Numbered from the stretch's first letter, positions 26,857 to 37,016 are shown. The stretch: 64,000 bases of DNA from Anabaena azotica FACHB-119 (GCF_014697625.1 NZ_JACJSG010000032.1:1-64000), one strand, 5' to 3'. Notes: generated from the sequence alone by a model not told the origin. A program made the numbers and translations.

Positions 26857-28046
26857 AATCTTTTTTTGAGGATAGCTAACACATAAGTATCTTCAACAAT
26901 AAACTCTAAAGGCGGGTTGCCATTCTTTTCCAATTGTTGACGTGCTTGTTCAATACCCATTCCAAATCTCTGAACATGACCAAGATTTTTCATCGCTTCG
27001 GCTAAATGAGGATTACGATAATCTGTAATTCCTGGTTGTCCAAAATTTTGTCGAGTTACTTGACCGAAAGGTCCGCCGGGATTTTGAATTTCAATCCTAT
27101 CATTAAACCATGTAATTCTTACTGGTGCATTTGTTCCTTCATAAGTACGGTGCATGACTGCATTTTTTGCTAGTTGTCGTAAGGCAACTATGGGATAATC
27201 AGGCTGACGAATTTCTATTGGTTGTGCTGTCACATCTGTTGCTATGGAAATATGAGCTTGCAAAATTTCATCTAACATCCGCAACAAATCTATCAGCGAA
27301 CCACCGATTTCTTTTTGGTCTTTAATAGGATCAGTTAATTCCTTCCCATCAATGCGAAGAAACTGCACGTAAGCACAGGGTACATACTGTCTAGGGTCAT
27401 TACCAATAACTAAGATACCCAAAACAGTTGGCTTAGGCGATGGTTCAATTTTAGCAAACCTGACTCCTGACAATTGCTGCTCAACAGAACGCTGATTTTC
27501 TTGAAGAATATCGACAGCCACAGAAGAAGGTAAATAATTTCGCAGAAATAACTCTAAATTTAGGTCTTGTAACTCAGCAAACTCTAGAGGACGCAAATCG
27601 AAAGGTAAATCTTTCCAGCGTCTTTTTTCTGCTAAACGCCGTTCTTCTTCGGGTGTAGCAGTTGCTTTGCGTGGCCCTACTCTAATCCAAACACGTCCAT
27701 TAAAGCGCACAGGTGGAGCATCTGAAGGTTCTACAATGACTATAGCTAATTCACAGCCATTAATATTTCTTTTCTGTACAATTATGGTCGGAAAAGGCAA
27801 AATGTTACCATCAGACCTAATACTTGCAAGTGTGAGCAACAGTTTATCGTCTATGGAAAGATTTGCACAACTACCGTTATCATTAACCCCAATAAATAAG
27901 ACCCCTGGCTGTTGATGATTTGGCAAGTCGTTAGCAAATGCACAAATTGCTTCACAAAGTCTGTTTTTATCAGATATCGAAGCCTTACGTTCAACCCGAT
28001 CTGATTCTATATTTTTGAGGAGAAATTCCAACTCTTGATCATCCAT
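26853..28046 (-). CDS. AlbA_2 (Schlafen-like) protein with GHKL-like C-terminal domain
   Basis: The 397-residue protein has an N-terminal AlbA_2 domain (about 12-125: ESDRVERKASISDKNRLCEA, FANDLPN, GVLFIGVNDNG). This is the Schlafen core associated with nucleic-acid binding or RNA cleavage in some members. The C-terminal part has the pattern of the HATPase_c_4 domain common after AlbA_2 (LAKNAVMHRTYEGTNAPVRI, IEIQNPGGPFGQV, GMGIEQARQQLEKNG). A clear AGGAGAAACAC ribosome-binding site precedes the ATG. It lies only 32 bases behind uvrA and overlaps the ParA gene. Confidence 0.85.
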   Translation of the reverse strand: MDDQELEFLLKNIESDRVERKASISDKNRLCEAICAFANDLPNHQQPGVLFIGVNDNGSCANLSIDDKLLLTLASIRSDGNILPFPTIIVQKRNINGCELAIVIVEPSDAPPVRFNGRVWIRVGPRKATATPEEERRLAEKRRWKDLPFDLRPLEFAELQDLNLELFLRNYLPSSVAVDILQENQRSVEQQLSGVRFAKIEPSPKPTVLGILVIGNDPRQYVPCAYVQFLRIDGKELTDPIKDQKEIGGSLIDLLRMLDEILQAHISIATDVTAQPIEIRQPDYPIVALRQLAKNAVMHRTYEGTNAPVRITWFNDRIEIQNPGGPFGQVTRQNFGQPGITDYRNPHLAEAMKNLGHVQRFGMGIEQARQQLEKNGNPPLEFIVEDTYVLAILKKRL

Positions 28047-28078
28047 GTGTTTCTCCTAGCAATAAGCCATCTGTTTTT

Positions 28079-30979
28079 CTATCTATTTTGTATCATAGTG
28101 GCTTGTGCCGGATATTGTTTTAACACCTGCTGCAAATATTGCCCAGTATAAGAACGGGAATTTTTAGCAACTTCCTCTGGTGTTCCAACTGCAATAATTT
28201 CTCCCCCCTTATCGCCTCCTTCTGGCCCTAAATCTATCACCCAGTCAGCACAACGAATTACATCTAGGTTGTGTTCAATGACTAAAATTGAGTTACCTTT
28301 ATCTACCAATCTTTGCAATACATCTAATAATTTATGGACATCATAAAAAGATAAACCTGTTGTAGGTTCATCGATTAAATATAATGTCTTACCTGTAGCG
28401 CGGCGAGATAATTCTGTGGCTAATTTTACCCGTTGCGCTTCACCACCAGATAAGGTAGTAGCGGGTTGTCCAAGCTGCACATAACCCAAGCCGACATCAA
28501 CTAAAGTTTGCAACCTTGTCACAGCTTTGGGGATGTTTTGGAAGAAATCTAAACTCTCTTCAACGGTCATGTTGAGAACGTCAGAAATAGATTTATCCTT
28601 ATATTTCACCTGCAAAGTTTCGCGGTTGTACCTTGCACCTTTACAAACTTCACACTGCACGTAAACATCAGGTAGAAAATTCATTTCAATCACATTGACA
28701 CCCTGTCCGCTACAACCTTCACAACGTCCACCTTTAACGTTGAAAGAAAATTGTCCGGGTTTATAACCTCTGGCTTTGGCTTCTATTGTTTGCGAGAAGA
28801 CATCACGAATAACATCAAAAACACCTGTGTATGTTGCAGGGTTAGAACGTGGTGTGCGTCCGATGGGTGACTGGTCGATGACAATGGCTTTATCAACTGC
28901 GTTTAAGCCTTGAATTTTCTCTAACTCTTTGGGTAAAGGAACTTTTTTAGTGAGATGATGTTGCAGTGATGGGTAAAGTAATTCGTTAATTAATGTAGAT
29001 TTACCGGAACCAGAAACACCAGTTACGGCTACAAGTTTACCTAAAGGAATTTCGACATCGATATTTCTTAAATTATTCCGATGGGCATTTTTAATTATCA
29101 GGCTACGACCGTTACCTTCTCTACGTTCTGCTGGTGTATGAATCACGTTACGTCCTGATAAATATGCACCAGTAAGAGATTTTTCTGCTGTTAATAAATC
29201 CTCTAAATCACCTTGGGCAATAATATGACCGCCGTGGATACCTGCACCGGGGCCGATATCAACTAAATGGTCGGCGGCACGGATGGTTTCTTCATCGTGT
29301 TCGACTACAATTAAGGTATTACCTAAATCGCGTAATTTAATTAAAGTTTTCAGCAGTCTGCCGTTATCTCTTTGATGTAAACCAATGCTTGGTTCGTCTA
29401 AAACATAAAGAACTCCTGTTAAGCCGGAACCAATTTGTGTGGCGAGGCGAATACGTTGGGCTTCCCCACCAGAAAGGGTCATGGCTGCACGGTCTAGAGT
29501 AAGATAATCTAAGCCGACATCTAATAAAAATTGCAATCTAGCTTTCACTTCTCGCAAAACTAAATCAGCAATTTTCATCTGGCGATCGCTCAATTTTAAC
29601 TTGTCTACTCTCTCCCGGCAATCCCTAATCGATACCCCAGTTAAATCTAATATATTATATTGTCCTAACCTCACCGCTAAAGCTTCTGGTTTTAACCGTT
29701 TACCCTGACATACTTCACAAGGTTGGTCAATTAAATACTGTTCTAATTTCTGCTTAACTAATTCCGTACCGCCCTCATATTGGCGTTGTAAAATTGGCAG
29801 TACACCTTTAAAACTTGGTGTCTTTTGGTTATCTTTACCTTCTGCTTTCTCCCCATACAAAATAATTTGCTGTTGTTCTGGTGTCAGCTTATGCCACTGG
29901 ACTTGTAACTCAAAATTATGAGTTTGTCCTAAACTATATAGTAGTTCCAAGTAATAGGAATTTTCCTTTTCTGACCAAGGTGCGATCGCCGCATATACTG
30001 GTGCATCAGGGTCAGGTACTACCAACTCTGGCGAAAATCTGCGTAAAGTCCCTAGTCCGTGACAGTTGGGACAAGCGCCGTAGGGAGAATTGAAGGAAAA
30101 CAAGCGCGGTGATAACTCTTCCATGACCGCACCATGTTCAGGACAGGCGAAGTTTTCCGAAAAGACTAATTCATCCTCTTTCGTTTCTGCGTCGTCCGAG
30201 GGTGGACTAATTAGGATGTTAGCAATACCACCAGACTGTTTTAAGCACGTAGATAGGGAATCAACCAAACGTTCTTGTAGACCGTCTTTTTTCACCAAAC
30301 GGTCAATAACAACTTCGATAGTATGGGTAATATTTTTATCCAACTCAATCGAGTCGGAGAGTTCCCGGACTTCGCCATTAACCCGCACCCGGACAAAACC
30401 TTGGGAAGCCAAACTAGATAAGGTCTTGCGGTGAGTTCCTTTCTTCCCCCGCACCACAGGCGCGAGAATTTGGAACTTTGTCCGGTCTGGTAATTCCATA
30501 ATTCTATCAACCATCTCATCGATAGTTTGGGGTGCAATACAGCGATCGCATATGGGACAATGGGGTTCACCAGCCCGACCAAACAATAGTCGCAGGTAGT
30601 CGTAAATTTCCGTCACCGTCCCCACAGTGGAACGGGGGTTATGAGATGTAGATTTTTGGTCAATGGAAATTGCTGGACTTAAACCTTCGATGGCTTCCAC
30701 ATCAGGTTTATCTAATTGTCCTAAAAATTGTCTGGCGTAGGCGCTGAGAGACTCCACATAACGCCGTTGACCTTCAGCGAAAATCGTATCAAACGCCAAG
30801 GAAGACTTACCCGAACCTGATACACCAGTAAACACGATCAGGCGATCGCGTGGCAATTCCAAGTCAATATTCTTCAGATTATGCTGTCTCGCACCCCGAA
30901 TCCTAATGGTATTCTGGCTGTTGTGATGATTGTAGGGAAGATGTCCATTTAAGGATGCAGCTAGCTTGTTATCTGACAT
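28079..30979 (-). CDS. uvrA: UvrA, excinuclease ABC subunit A
   Basis: The 966-residue damage-recognition ATPase of nucleotide excision repair. It has two ABC ATPase modules ([20 protein letters not shown] near the start and [19 protein letters not shown] at mid-length, each with its LSGGEAQR signature). It also has the zinc-binding Cys sets ([23 protein letters not shown]) and the UvrB-binding region. The frame is open to 31057, but homology begins at [12 protein letters not shown]. The upstream part would also overlap a LexA-type box, so I place the start at 30979. The AlbA_2 and ParA genes follow at once. Confidence 0.96.
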   Translation of the reverse strand: MSDNKLAASLNGHLPYNHHNSQNTIRIRGARQHNLKNIDLELPRDRLIVFTGVSGSGKSSLAFDTIFAEGQRRYVESLSAYARQFLGQLDKPDVEAIEGLSPAISIDQKSTSHNPRSTVGTVTEIYDYLRLLFGRAGEPHCPICDRCIAPQTIDEMVDRIMELPDRTKFQILAPVVRGKKGTHRKTLSSLASQGFVRVRVNGEVRELSDSIELDKNITHTIEVVIDRLVKKDGLQERLVDSLSTCLKQSGGIANILISPPSDDAETKEDELVFSENFACPEHGAVMEELSPRLFSFNSPYGACPNCHGLGTLRRFSPELVVPDPDAPVYAAIAPWSEKENSYYLELLYSLGQTHNFELQVQWHKLTPEQQQIILYGEKAEGKDNQKTPSFKGVLPILQRQYEGGTELVKQKLEQYLIDQPCEVCQGKRLKPEALAVRLGQYNILDLTGVSIRDCRERVDKLKLSDRQMKIADLVLREVKARLQFLLDVGLDYLTLDRAAMTLSGGEAQRIRLATQIGSGLTGVLYVLDEPSIGLHQRDNGRLLKTLIKLRDLGNTLIVVEHDEETIRAADHLVDIGPGAGIHGGHIIAQGDLEDLLTAEKSLTGAYLSGRNVIHTPAERREGNGRSLIIKNAHRNNLRNIDVEIPLGKLVAVTGVSGSGKSTLINELLYPSLQHHLTKKVPLPKELEKIQGLNAVDKAIVIDQSPIGRTPRSNPATYTGVFDVIRDVFSQTIEAKARGYKPGQFSFNVKGGRCEGCSGQGVNVIEMNFLPDVYVQCEVCKGARYNRETLQVKYKDKSISDVLNMTVEESLDFFQNIPKAVTRLQTLVDVGLGYVQLGQPATTLSGGEAQRVKLATELSRRATGKTLYLIDEPTTGLSFYDVHKLLDVLQRLVDKGNSILVIEHNLDVIRCADWVIDLGPEGGDKGGEIIAVGTPEEVAKNSRSYTGQYLQQVLKQYPAQATMIQNR

Positions 30980-31050
30980 ATCGACGAAGATGATAGAGTG
31001 AGGCAGCGCGAAACAGTTTTTAATAATACTACTTTTACTATCGTAATAGT

Positions 31051-31064
31051 AGAACAATCGTACT
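31051..31064 (-). promoter_or_regulatory. LexA-type SOS box of uvrA
   Basis: On the minus strand AGTACGATTGTTCT fits the cyanobacterial LexA-binding consensus described for Anabaena (RGTACNNNDGTWCB) at every position. It lies 72 bases upstream of the assigned uvrA start, a sensible distance for repression. Confidence 0.7.
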
Positions 31065-31335
31065 GTTGTAGGTAGGGATTGCCCAATATCTATCCTACAG
31101 ACATCCTCCCACGTCTGCTAGCCTGCATCCCAACTCATCATCCTACTGCGGGAGCATGGTATCGCACATCTCACCACAGACTCAATCAGAGGAGGAAAAG
31201 TCTGGAACAAATTCTCAATAGCTTGAAGTTTAAAAATGTTTAATGTAAAAATCAGGGTTTGAGAAAAGCTTAAAATAGCGTTTTCCAGATGCTATGAAAA
31301 GTTAACACAATTATTAACTTAACTATTTCCGAAAC

Positions 31336-31347
31336 TACTGTACAGTA
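31336..31347. promoter_or_regulatory. 12-bp palindrome upstream of HEPN-like operon
   Basis: TACTGTACAGTA is a perfect palindrome about 100 bases before the HEPN-like start codon. Six bases later comes an imperfect inverted repeat (ACTTTTATTT..AAATAAAGT). The pair could be operator sites for the operon. It does not fit the Anabaena LexA consensus. Confidence 0.35.
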
Positions 31348-31447
31348 TTTATACTTTTATTTTTAGAAATAAAGTTATTAAAAAATTGTTTTATATTTAT
31401 ACGATTTTGCTAATACGCTACTCTTCACCTTAAACAGATGGAAAAAT

Positions 31448-32074
31448 ATGTCTGACTTGCCTGAAATAAACCTTTCTGATCTGAATCTAGACCAAACAAC
31501 ACTAAAGGCAATTGAAAAATTAGTAAATAGTATTGAGGATTTGCTGAATAATAAGCCTGATGACGTTAGTCGATTTTTATACAAAGTTAACGAAGAGGTG
31601 AGAAAATTAAAATATCAAAAGGGAACTTCCGATACAAACTTAATTCATGCTAGTACTCGTGATCTTAAAAAAGCTTTTTATGCTCATCGGGGCATAGTTA
31701 CTGTTGAAAAAAATAAAAGTATATCTTGTTATTTGCTCACATTTTATGCTGTAGAATGTGGTTTCAAAAGTATTTGGTTAAAAAGAAATCAGCTAACGGG
31801 AACTGATAAAATTCAAGATAAAACGCTAATCACAAAGGATGGACATAACTTTCGTACTTGGTTTAAAGAATTAGGACTACCAGCTACAATAGTAGGTAAG
31901 TATCCTGATTTCTCTAAAATTCCTTATTTTCGACTTGCAAGAGATCAATCAAGTTGGGATGTAGGAAAAGCTCATCAAGCCTGGCGATATGGCGTTGAAA
32001 TGGATATTGACGATGAAAAACTTTTAGTTGAATGGTTAAATAGTATCTGCAATTGGATTAAGGAGGCACTATAA
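31448..32074 (+). CDS. HEPN-like protein next to a KGGVGR NTPase
   Basis: A 208-residue helical protein. Residues about 95-200 resemble the HEPN fold: a helix with YAVECGFKSIWLKRN, then KDGHNFRTWFKELGLPA, then a last helix with AWRYGVEMD. Many HEPN proteins are RNases of toxin or defence systems, but the usual Rx4-6H catalytic motif is not clearly present. It may instead be a binding or non-catalytic version. Its stop overlaps the start of the large NTPase gene by one base (TAATG) behind an AGGAGG site, so they are co-translated. The HEPN call is an inference from pattern. Confidence 0.7.
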   Translation: MSDLPEINLSDLNLDQTTLKAIEKLVNSIEDLLNNKPDDVSRFLYKVNEEVRKLKYQKGTSDTNLIHASTRDLKKAFYAHRGIVTVEKNKSISCYLLTFYAVECGFKSIWLKRNQLTGTDKIQDKTLITKDGHNFRTWFKELGLPATIVGKYPDFSKIPYFRLARDQSSWDVGKAHQAWRYGVEMDIDDEKLLVEWLNSICNWIKEAL

Positions 32075-34737
32075 TGATACCTTCAGATATACGCCTTTAT
32101 ACTTGGCTTGATGCCGAAGAAGTTATACTTCGCCTTCAAGAAGAAAATAATCTGCCACACTGGTTAGTTTGGGTACAAGCCTACTGGGATAGTTTAACAA
32201 TTGGCATTCGCCCCGGTACTCAAGCAGAAGCAAAAGAGTGGTTGCAACAAGTTTATGATCCTCGATTTCAAAAATCTACAGAAGATGAAAGAGTAGACGG
32301 ACTAATTATTTTAGAAAGCTTACCTAATAAACAACAACTTCTACCAGTAATTTTAGAAGAAACAGAAGAAGGACGTTTTGTCTCTAGACGAGTTCCAAGT
32401 TTGGCAAGACCAAGAGTTATTGTTTCAAATCATGAAAATGGCGAACTGCCTCCAAGTTTTACCGAGGATTTTCCATCAATAGTAGCATTTCATTCTTTTA
32501 AGGGAGGGGTTGGGCGAACAACTAATGCCTTGGCTTTTGCCCAGGCTCTCACAGAAGAGGGTTATAGCGTATTGCTAGTAGATGGAGATATGGAAGCACC
32601 TGGTATAAGTTGGCTTTTGGAGCAAAGGCTACCTTCTCCTCCTGTAGCTTTTGCTGATTTAATAGCTTTAGTTCATGGTGATCCAGATCCAGAAGCAACA
32701 GATTCAATTCAATTAGTTGCAAATCGGCTTCAGAGTGCTTTTATTGATAATATTTATATCTTACCAGCATTTCGTTCAATTAAGATATTTTCTTCTTTAG
32801 AAATTAGACCAGAACATCTAATACAAGGTGCAAAAAATCCATTTATCCTTACACAAATATTGGCAGATTTAGGAAGAGTTTTAAATGTAGATGTCGTTTT
32901 AGTTGACTTACGCGCCGGACTTTCTGAATTATCTACAGGTTTGATTTTAGATCCACGAGTCTATCGTGTTTTTGTCACTACTTTGAGTGGACAGTCGATT
33001 TCAGGTACAGCTAGACTTCTAGAACTGATAGCAGAAAAAGCTCCTTCTTCACAAAGCACAGAGCCGTTACCGACAATAATTATTAGTCAAGTTCCTGATG
33101 AATTAATAAAAGAACCTGATTCATTTTCATTAGAAAACAAAGAAATAAAGCTTCTGGAATATGCAAAACTGTCTCTCGGAGAGGACTTAGACCTAAGAAC
33201 AAGATTTGACGATAATTTACGAGTCTTACCTTCAAATTGGGAAGAAGTAATTACTAAGCTGAAGCGTTCCGGGATTATAGACTCTGTACGTCCATTAGTA
33301 GACTTACTACCTAAAAGAAGTAGTAAAAATGCCGAAAGTAGTTCTGTCACTTTAAAAAATTCCAGAGAAACTCTCAAAGACTTTACGAAAAAACAAATAG
33401 TTGCAGAAACAGCAGAAAGTAACGATTTTTTATCTACTATTCCTTTACGTCATTTAGCCTTAGACAATAGACATCAAGTTCCTATTACAGTTGTAGTTGG
33501 CGCTAAAGGTTCAGGAAAAACTTACACTTTCTTACAAATAATTCGCCGAGAAAACTGGGAAAGTTTTGCTCAAGATGCCTGTGCCACTCCAGTCCACATA
33601 AGCGCCTTGATTTGTCCTGTTTTAGCACCGCTCAACTCTCAGCCTATTTTGGAACTAGCGAGACAAGTTCTGCAAAAGACATCAAAAGCTTTAGGCTTTA
33701 ATAAGCCTTTAGAAATTGATAAAATTCGTGATTATATTAGAAATAGCTATCACCTCAACCTCCATGAAGGTCAGTGGCGAGAACGTTGGTTAGATGTAAT
33801 TGCTTGGAGTGTTGGATTTAAACCTGAAGAGGAAGGAGCAGGTCGAGCATTAGCTGACCATTTGTTTTATACACAACAACGATTACTTGTGATTATCGAT
33901 GGTTTGGAAGACCTTTTTCAAAATTTCACTAATGAGGAGAATCAAAAGACAGCATTAAGGGCTTTACTCCAAGAAGTTCCTGAATGGCTAGGGCTGTTAC
34001 CTGGTCGTCCTCTGGGTATTCTCATTTTTGTTAGACGTGATATGGTACTAGCTGCTGTACGTCAAAACGCAGCCCAAATGATTGCACGTTATGAGCCTTA
34101 TGCTTTGAAATGGAATAGAGAAGAAGCCTTAAGACTAGTAGCTTGGATAACGATGCAGTCCAAAATTGCTCTTGAAACTGATATTGAAAAACTTCACGAT
34201 ATGAAGGAAGAAGAACTGACACAGGTTTTAATACCTTTATGGGGTAAAAAACTCGGTTCTGATACCTCAAAAGAGGCTGCTTCAGCTAGATTCGTATTAG
34301 CTGCGCTCTCAGACTTTAGAGGACAAATTCAGTCACGGGATTTAGTGCGTCTTCTTCATTTAGCTGCAAAAGCGTCCGTAGACGATACAAAATGGCAAGA
34401 CCGGATTCTTGTTCCCCCAGGCATTAAAGGTGCTTTACGTGAGTGTAGTATAGAAAAAATTAAAGAAATTGAGCTAGAAAATACTGCACTGAAAGATGTG
34501 TTTACTAAATTACGCGATCTTTATGAAGAAGAGCGAAAAATTCCTTTTACCAGAGAGCAACTTCGATTATCTATAGAAGAAATGAAAATATTGGAAGAAA
34601 ATGGTGTAATCATACGAGAAAAAGATGATTATTATATGCCTGAAATCTTCCGTTTGGGATTAAATTTCTCTTTAACTGCTGTTGGTCGTCCAGCTATTAT
34701 GTATTTGGCTCGTCGTGCGGCTAGACAAGGGAGTTAA
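32074..34737 (+). CDS. KGGVGR-type double NTPase (SIMIBI + STAND-like)
   Basis: An 887-residue protein with two nucleotide-binding domains. The first is ParA/MinD-like, with Walker A KGGVGRTT at 143-150 (Arg in place of the usual Lys before T) and DGDMEAPG at 170-177. The second has P-loop GAKGSGKT (476-483) and Walker B LLVIIDGLED (about 604-613), as in AAA/STAND ATPases. A C-terminal stretch (about 820-870: LRLSIEEMKILEENGVI) looks like a winged helix. The N-terminal 120 residues form a small domain (WLVWVQAYWDSLTIGIRPGT). The build suggests a sensor or switch ATPase whose effector could be the co-encoded HEPN-like protein. That role is inferred. Confidence 0.85.
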   Translation: MIPSDIRLYTWLDAEEVILRLQEENNLPHWLVWVQAYWDSLTIGIRPGTQAEAKEWLQQVYDPRFQKSTEDERVDGLIILESLPNKQQLLPVILEETEEGRFVSRRVPSLARPRVIVSNHENGELPPSFTEDFPSIVAFHSFKGGVGRTTNALAFAQALTEEGYSVLLVDGDMEAPGISWLLEQRLPSPPVAFADLIALVHGDPDPEATDSIQLVANRLQSAFIDNIYILPAFRSIKIFSSLEIRPEHLIQGAKNPFILTQILADLGRVLNVDVVLVDLRAGLSELSTGLILDPRVYRVFVTTLSGQSISGTARLLELIAEKAPSSQSTEPLPTIIISQVPDELIKEPDSFSLENKEIKLLEYAKLSLGEDLDLRTRFDDNLRVLPSNWEEVITKLKRSGIIDSVRPLVDLLPKRSSKNAESSSVTLKNSRETLKDFTKKQIVAETAESNDFLSTIPLRHLALDNRHQVPITVVVGAKGSGKTYTFLQIIRRENWESFAQDACATPVHISALICPVLAPLNSQPILELARQVLQKTSKALGFNKPLEIDKIRDYIRNSYHLNLHEGQWRERWLDVIAWSVGFKPEEEGAGRALADHLFYTQQRLLVIIDGLEDLFQNFTNEENQKTALRALLQEVPEWLGLLPGRPLGILIFVRRDMVLAAVRQNAAQMIARYEPYALKWNREEALRLVAWITMQSKIALETDIEKLHDMKEEELTQVLIPLWGKKLGSDTSKEAASARFVLAALSDFRGQIQSRDLVRLLHLAAKASVDDTKWQDRILVPPGIKGALRECSIEKIKEIELENTALKDVFTKLRDLYEEERKIPFTREQLRLSIEEMKILEENGVIIREKDDYYMPEIFRLGLNFSLTAVGRPAIMYLARRAARQGS

Positions 34738-34765
34738 TCAGCGATTTTATGTAGGCAGAGTTTCA

Positions 34766-34963
34766 TCAAAATAAAGGTCTTAGCACCTGATATAACAAGA
34801 CGATTACTATCGGTGCAACAATGGGAATTACTACTATTAATCCCCACGTATCAAAGCGAAATTCTTTACTTTCAGACTTTATGAGAGCAATTACACCAAC
34901 TGCTCCTATTAGTATCCAGATGCAGCCGAAAATAATAAAGATGGTAAATGCTGAGTCTTGCAT
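34766..34963 (-). CDS. small two-helix membrane protein
   Basis: The 65 residues form two hydrophobic segments (FTIFIIFGCIWILIGAVGVI, about 6-25, and GLIVVIPIVAPIVIVLLYQV, about 41-60) joined by a short charged loop (KSESKEFRFD). It is convergent with the double-NTPase gene, ending 28 bases behind its stop. No family was recognised; similar tiny membrane proteins are common in cyanobacterial genomes. It could be independent of the NTPase operon. Confidence 0.55.
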   Translation of the reverse strand: MQDSAFTIFIIFGCIWILIGAVGVIALIKSESKEFRFDTWGLIVVIPIVAPIVIVLLYQVLRPLF

Positions 34964-35165
34964 TATCTTTTTTGTGTGTCAGTTGTCAGTTGCTGGTAAG
35001 TTGTTTTAAATTACACCCAATTATTATATTTTCCTTTATAGGAAATAAATAAACATCTCTCTAAGGTATAGAAATTGTGTCGGGGTTTAAATCCCCGACT
35101 GTTCGCGTAGCGTGCCGTAGGCAAAATGTCTTTAATGCGCGAATGCGTGAATTTTGAATTGTTAA

Positions 35166-35996
35166 CTATGACTTTGGACTTTCCCTACTCCCCACTCCCC
35201 TCAAAATATAACTAGACAACTCACAAAATCCTTCTCCCTCAGCCGCAGTTGTTACATATCTAGGTTGATATTGCAACTGATTTATATATTTCATTACATT
35301 CGCCACACCGACAGAAATCGGGAAATAACGCTGATCAAATAAACTTTCATCATTAGGGCTATCTCCCACAGTGACAACTTGATTTGGAGAATAGTTAGGG
35401 AAATATTCTTGCAATACTTTTAAGGTGGCGATCGCTTTTGAGTGCCCTTGTGGTTTGATATGACATTGGACATTACTGTAAGTAAATCCCCATCCCATAT
35501 CGTGGCAGATATCACCCATAATCTTTAATTCATCTGGAGTTAAGTTAGCTACATCAAACGTCCAGTCAGTGATGCGAAAGCGGTTATCACCAGATTCCTC
35601 AATTTGGGGAAATTTCCACTTCAACTGCTGAAAAACTAAAGCTAAGTCTTGCCTATGCTGGGTGATATCACTGATGGATGTTAATAATACTGGTTGCTCA
35701 CTACCAGCAGTATAGAACAAACCGCCATTCTCCGCTATGGCTCCGACGACTGGCATCAAACTACTCAGCCCACTCACCCAACCAGCCGATCGCCCGGTAA
35801 CAATTAGGACTTTAATCCCAGCAGCCATTAAAGCTTCTATGGCTTGCAGGACAGCAGCAGAAAACTTCCCTTGCTTAGTTAGAGTACCATCCATATCTGT
35901 AGCAATGAAGCGAATGCCCCAAATAGGGACGGCATCTTGAGAAAGGTCTGGCAAATTTAGAGGATGCCCAGAAATAACATTTGGATTTATGTACAT
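35166..35996 (-). CDS. HAD-superfamily (Cof/IIB-type) phosphatase
   Basis: The 276-residue hydrolase has the four HAD motifs: DMDGTLTK (nucleophile and acid/base Asp), LIVTGRSAG (motif II Thr), a Lys region around IKPQGHSKAIA, and GDSPNDESLFD (motif IV). The IIB-type cap lies between. The build matches sucrose- or mannosylglycerate-phosphate phosphatases and Cof-like sugar phosphatases; the exact substrate cannot be told. It is divergent from the membrane protein at 36101, so they probably share an intergenic promoter region. Confidence 0.82.
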   Translation of the reverse strand: MYINPNVISGHPLNLPDLSQDAVPIWGIRFIATDMDGTLTKQGKFSAAVLQAIEALMAAGIKVLIVTGRSAGWVSGLSSLMPVVGAIAENGGLFYTAGSEQPVLLTSISDITQHRQDLALVFQQLKWKFPQIEESGDNRFRITDWTFDVANLTPDELKIMGDICHDMGWGFTYSNVQCHIKPQGHSKAIATLKVLQEYFPNYSPNQVVTVGDSPNDESLFDQRYFPISVGVANVMKYINQLQYQPRYVTTAAEGEGFCELSSYILRGVGSRESPKS

Positions 35997-36100
35997 ATGC
36001 GGTTGGAGAAAGCTGTAAAAAATACCAATAATACAGCAATGTACAAGCCAAAATTTGGGAATCCTAAAAGTAAATAGTCAAATTTTTTTGTTTCCTCACT

Positions 36101-36901
36101 ATGCCAACCTCGATAATCCTTGCCCAAACCCCATCGGCGAAGCCGAAAAAGACCATCCAGCAAGAAGCCAAAAACCAAACTCAAATTTCGCCTGTTTTAC
36201 TCGCCACCTCTGGGGGATTACTTCTAGCGGTGATTGCTTTACTGGTTTATGGTAAGCTGCAAATGAAGAAACTGGAGAAACAGCTAAAGTTTGAAAAATT
36301 CCGTGCTAGCGAACTAGAGAAGAAATTCAAACTTGCTCTAGAAACAATTCGCAAAATGGAAACTAATCCCGACTTAGTGAATTCGCGGGACTTTAACCTC
36401 GATTATCTCAGGATGCGGATGTCAGAGGAAGTGTTTCATTTTGCCATACTCAATCAAGTAAAAATTAGAGTTAAAGATAAAATATCTCAAGCTTTGCGTC
36501 CCAATCAGGCGAACCAAGGTAGTGTAGGTATTGCCAATACTACTGGGCGGCAAGTTGATGAAACTTTTGATGTAGAGTATGAAACTGGTACTCCTCCAAA
36601 TACTGCCAAAAGAGTATTGTTCCGCATTCAAGTGCGCTTAATGAAGCTACCAACCCAGGCAACTTCTGCCACCATTAGCCAGATTATTGACTGTATTGAG
36701 ACTTATCTTAGCCCAATGGACGACGAAGATACATGGCAACCCACTATTCAAGGGCGCATTGCTCATATGCACTGGGATCAAAAGGCTAAACCAACGCCTT
36801 TATTGGTGTTAGAGCAATCTAATGATGGCGTGAATGTAACTTTCCGTACAAGTAGACAAGCAAATGTCCCCGCACCACAGAAGCCAGTTAGGAATCAGTA
36901 A
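36101..36901 (+). CDS. membrane-anchored conserved hypothetical protein
   Basis: A 266-residue protein with a short N-terminus, one transmembrane segment (ISPVLLATSGGLLLAVIALL, about residues 29-48) and a coiled-coil region (KKLEKQLKFEKFRASELEKK, about 53-72). A globular C-terminal domain of about 160 residues follows (FRIQVRLMKLPTQA, IIDCIETYLSP, GRIAHMHWDQ). I think this is a conserved cyanobacterial family of unknown role, but I cannot name a domain. TTGACTG short repeats follow the stop. Confidence 0.65.
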   Translation: MPTSIILAQTPSAKPKKTIQQEAKNQTQISPVLLATSGGLLLAVIALLVYGKLQMKKLEKQLKFEKFRASELEKKFKLALETIRKMETNPDLVNSRDFNLDYLRMRMSEEVFHFAILNQVKIRVKDKISQALRPNQANQGSVGIANTTGRQVDETFDVEYETGTPPNTAKRVLFRIQVRLMKLPTQATSATISQIIDCIETYLSPMDDEDTWQPTIQGRIAHMHWDQKAKPTPLLVLEQSNDGVNVTFRTSRQANVPAPQKPVRNQ

Positions 36902-36904
36902 TTG

Positions 36905-37016
36905 TTGGGAACTATTGACTGTTGACTATTGACTATGAACTGTTGACTATTGACTGTTGACTATGGACTGTTGACTGTTGACTGTTGACTATTGACTGTT
37001 GACTGTTGACTACGTT
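36905..37016. repeat. short tandem repeats (GACTGTT type)
   Basis: About 15 tandem units of GACTGTT/GACTATT, the same heptamer type as at 3289-3357 and 52086-52160. They sit between the stop of the membrane protein and the convergent end of devA. Confidence 0.7.

Larger units (their letters stand above)
30980..31447. other. regulatory region between uvrA and the HEPN-like operon
   Basis: This 468-base gap between divergent units holds a LexA-type box (31051-31064), a perfect 12-bp palindrome (31336-31347) and an imperfect AT-rich inverted repeat (31353-31375). It becomes strongly AT-rich towards the HEPN-like gene. No coding frame is seen. Confidence 0.6.
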
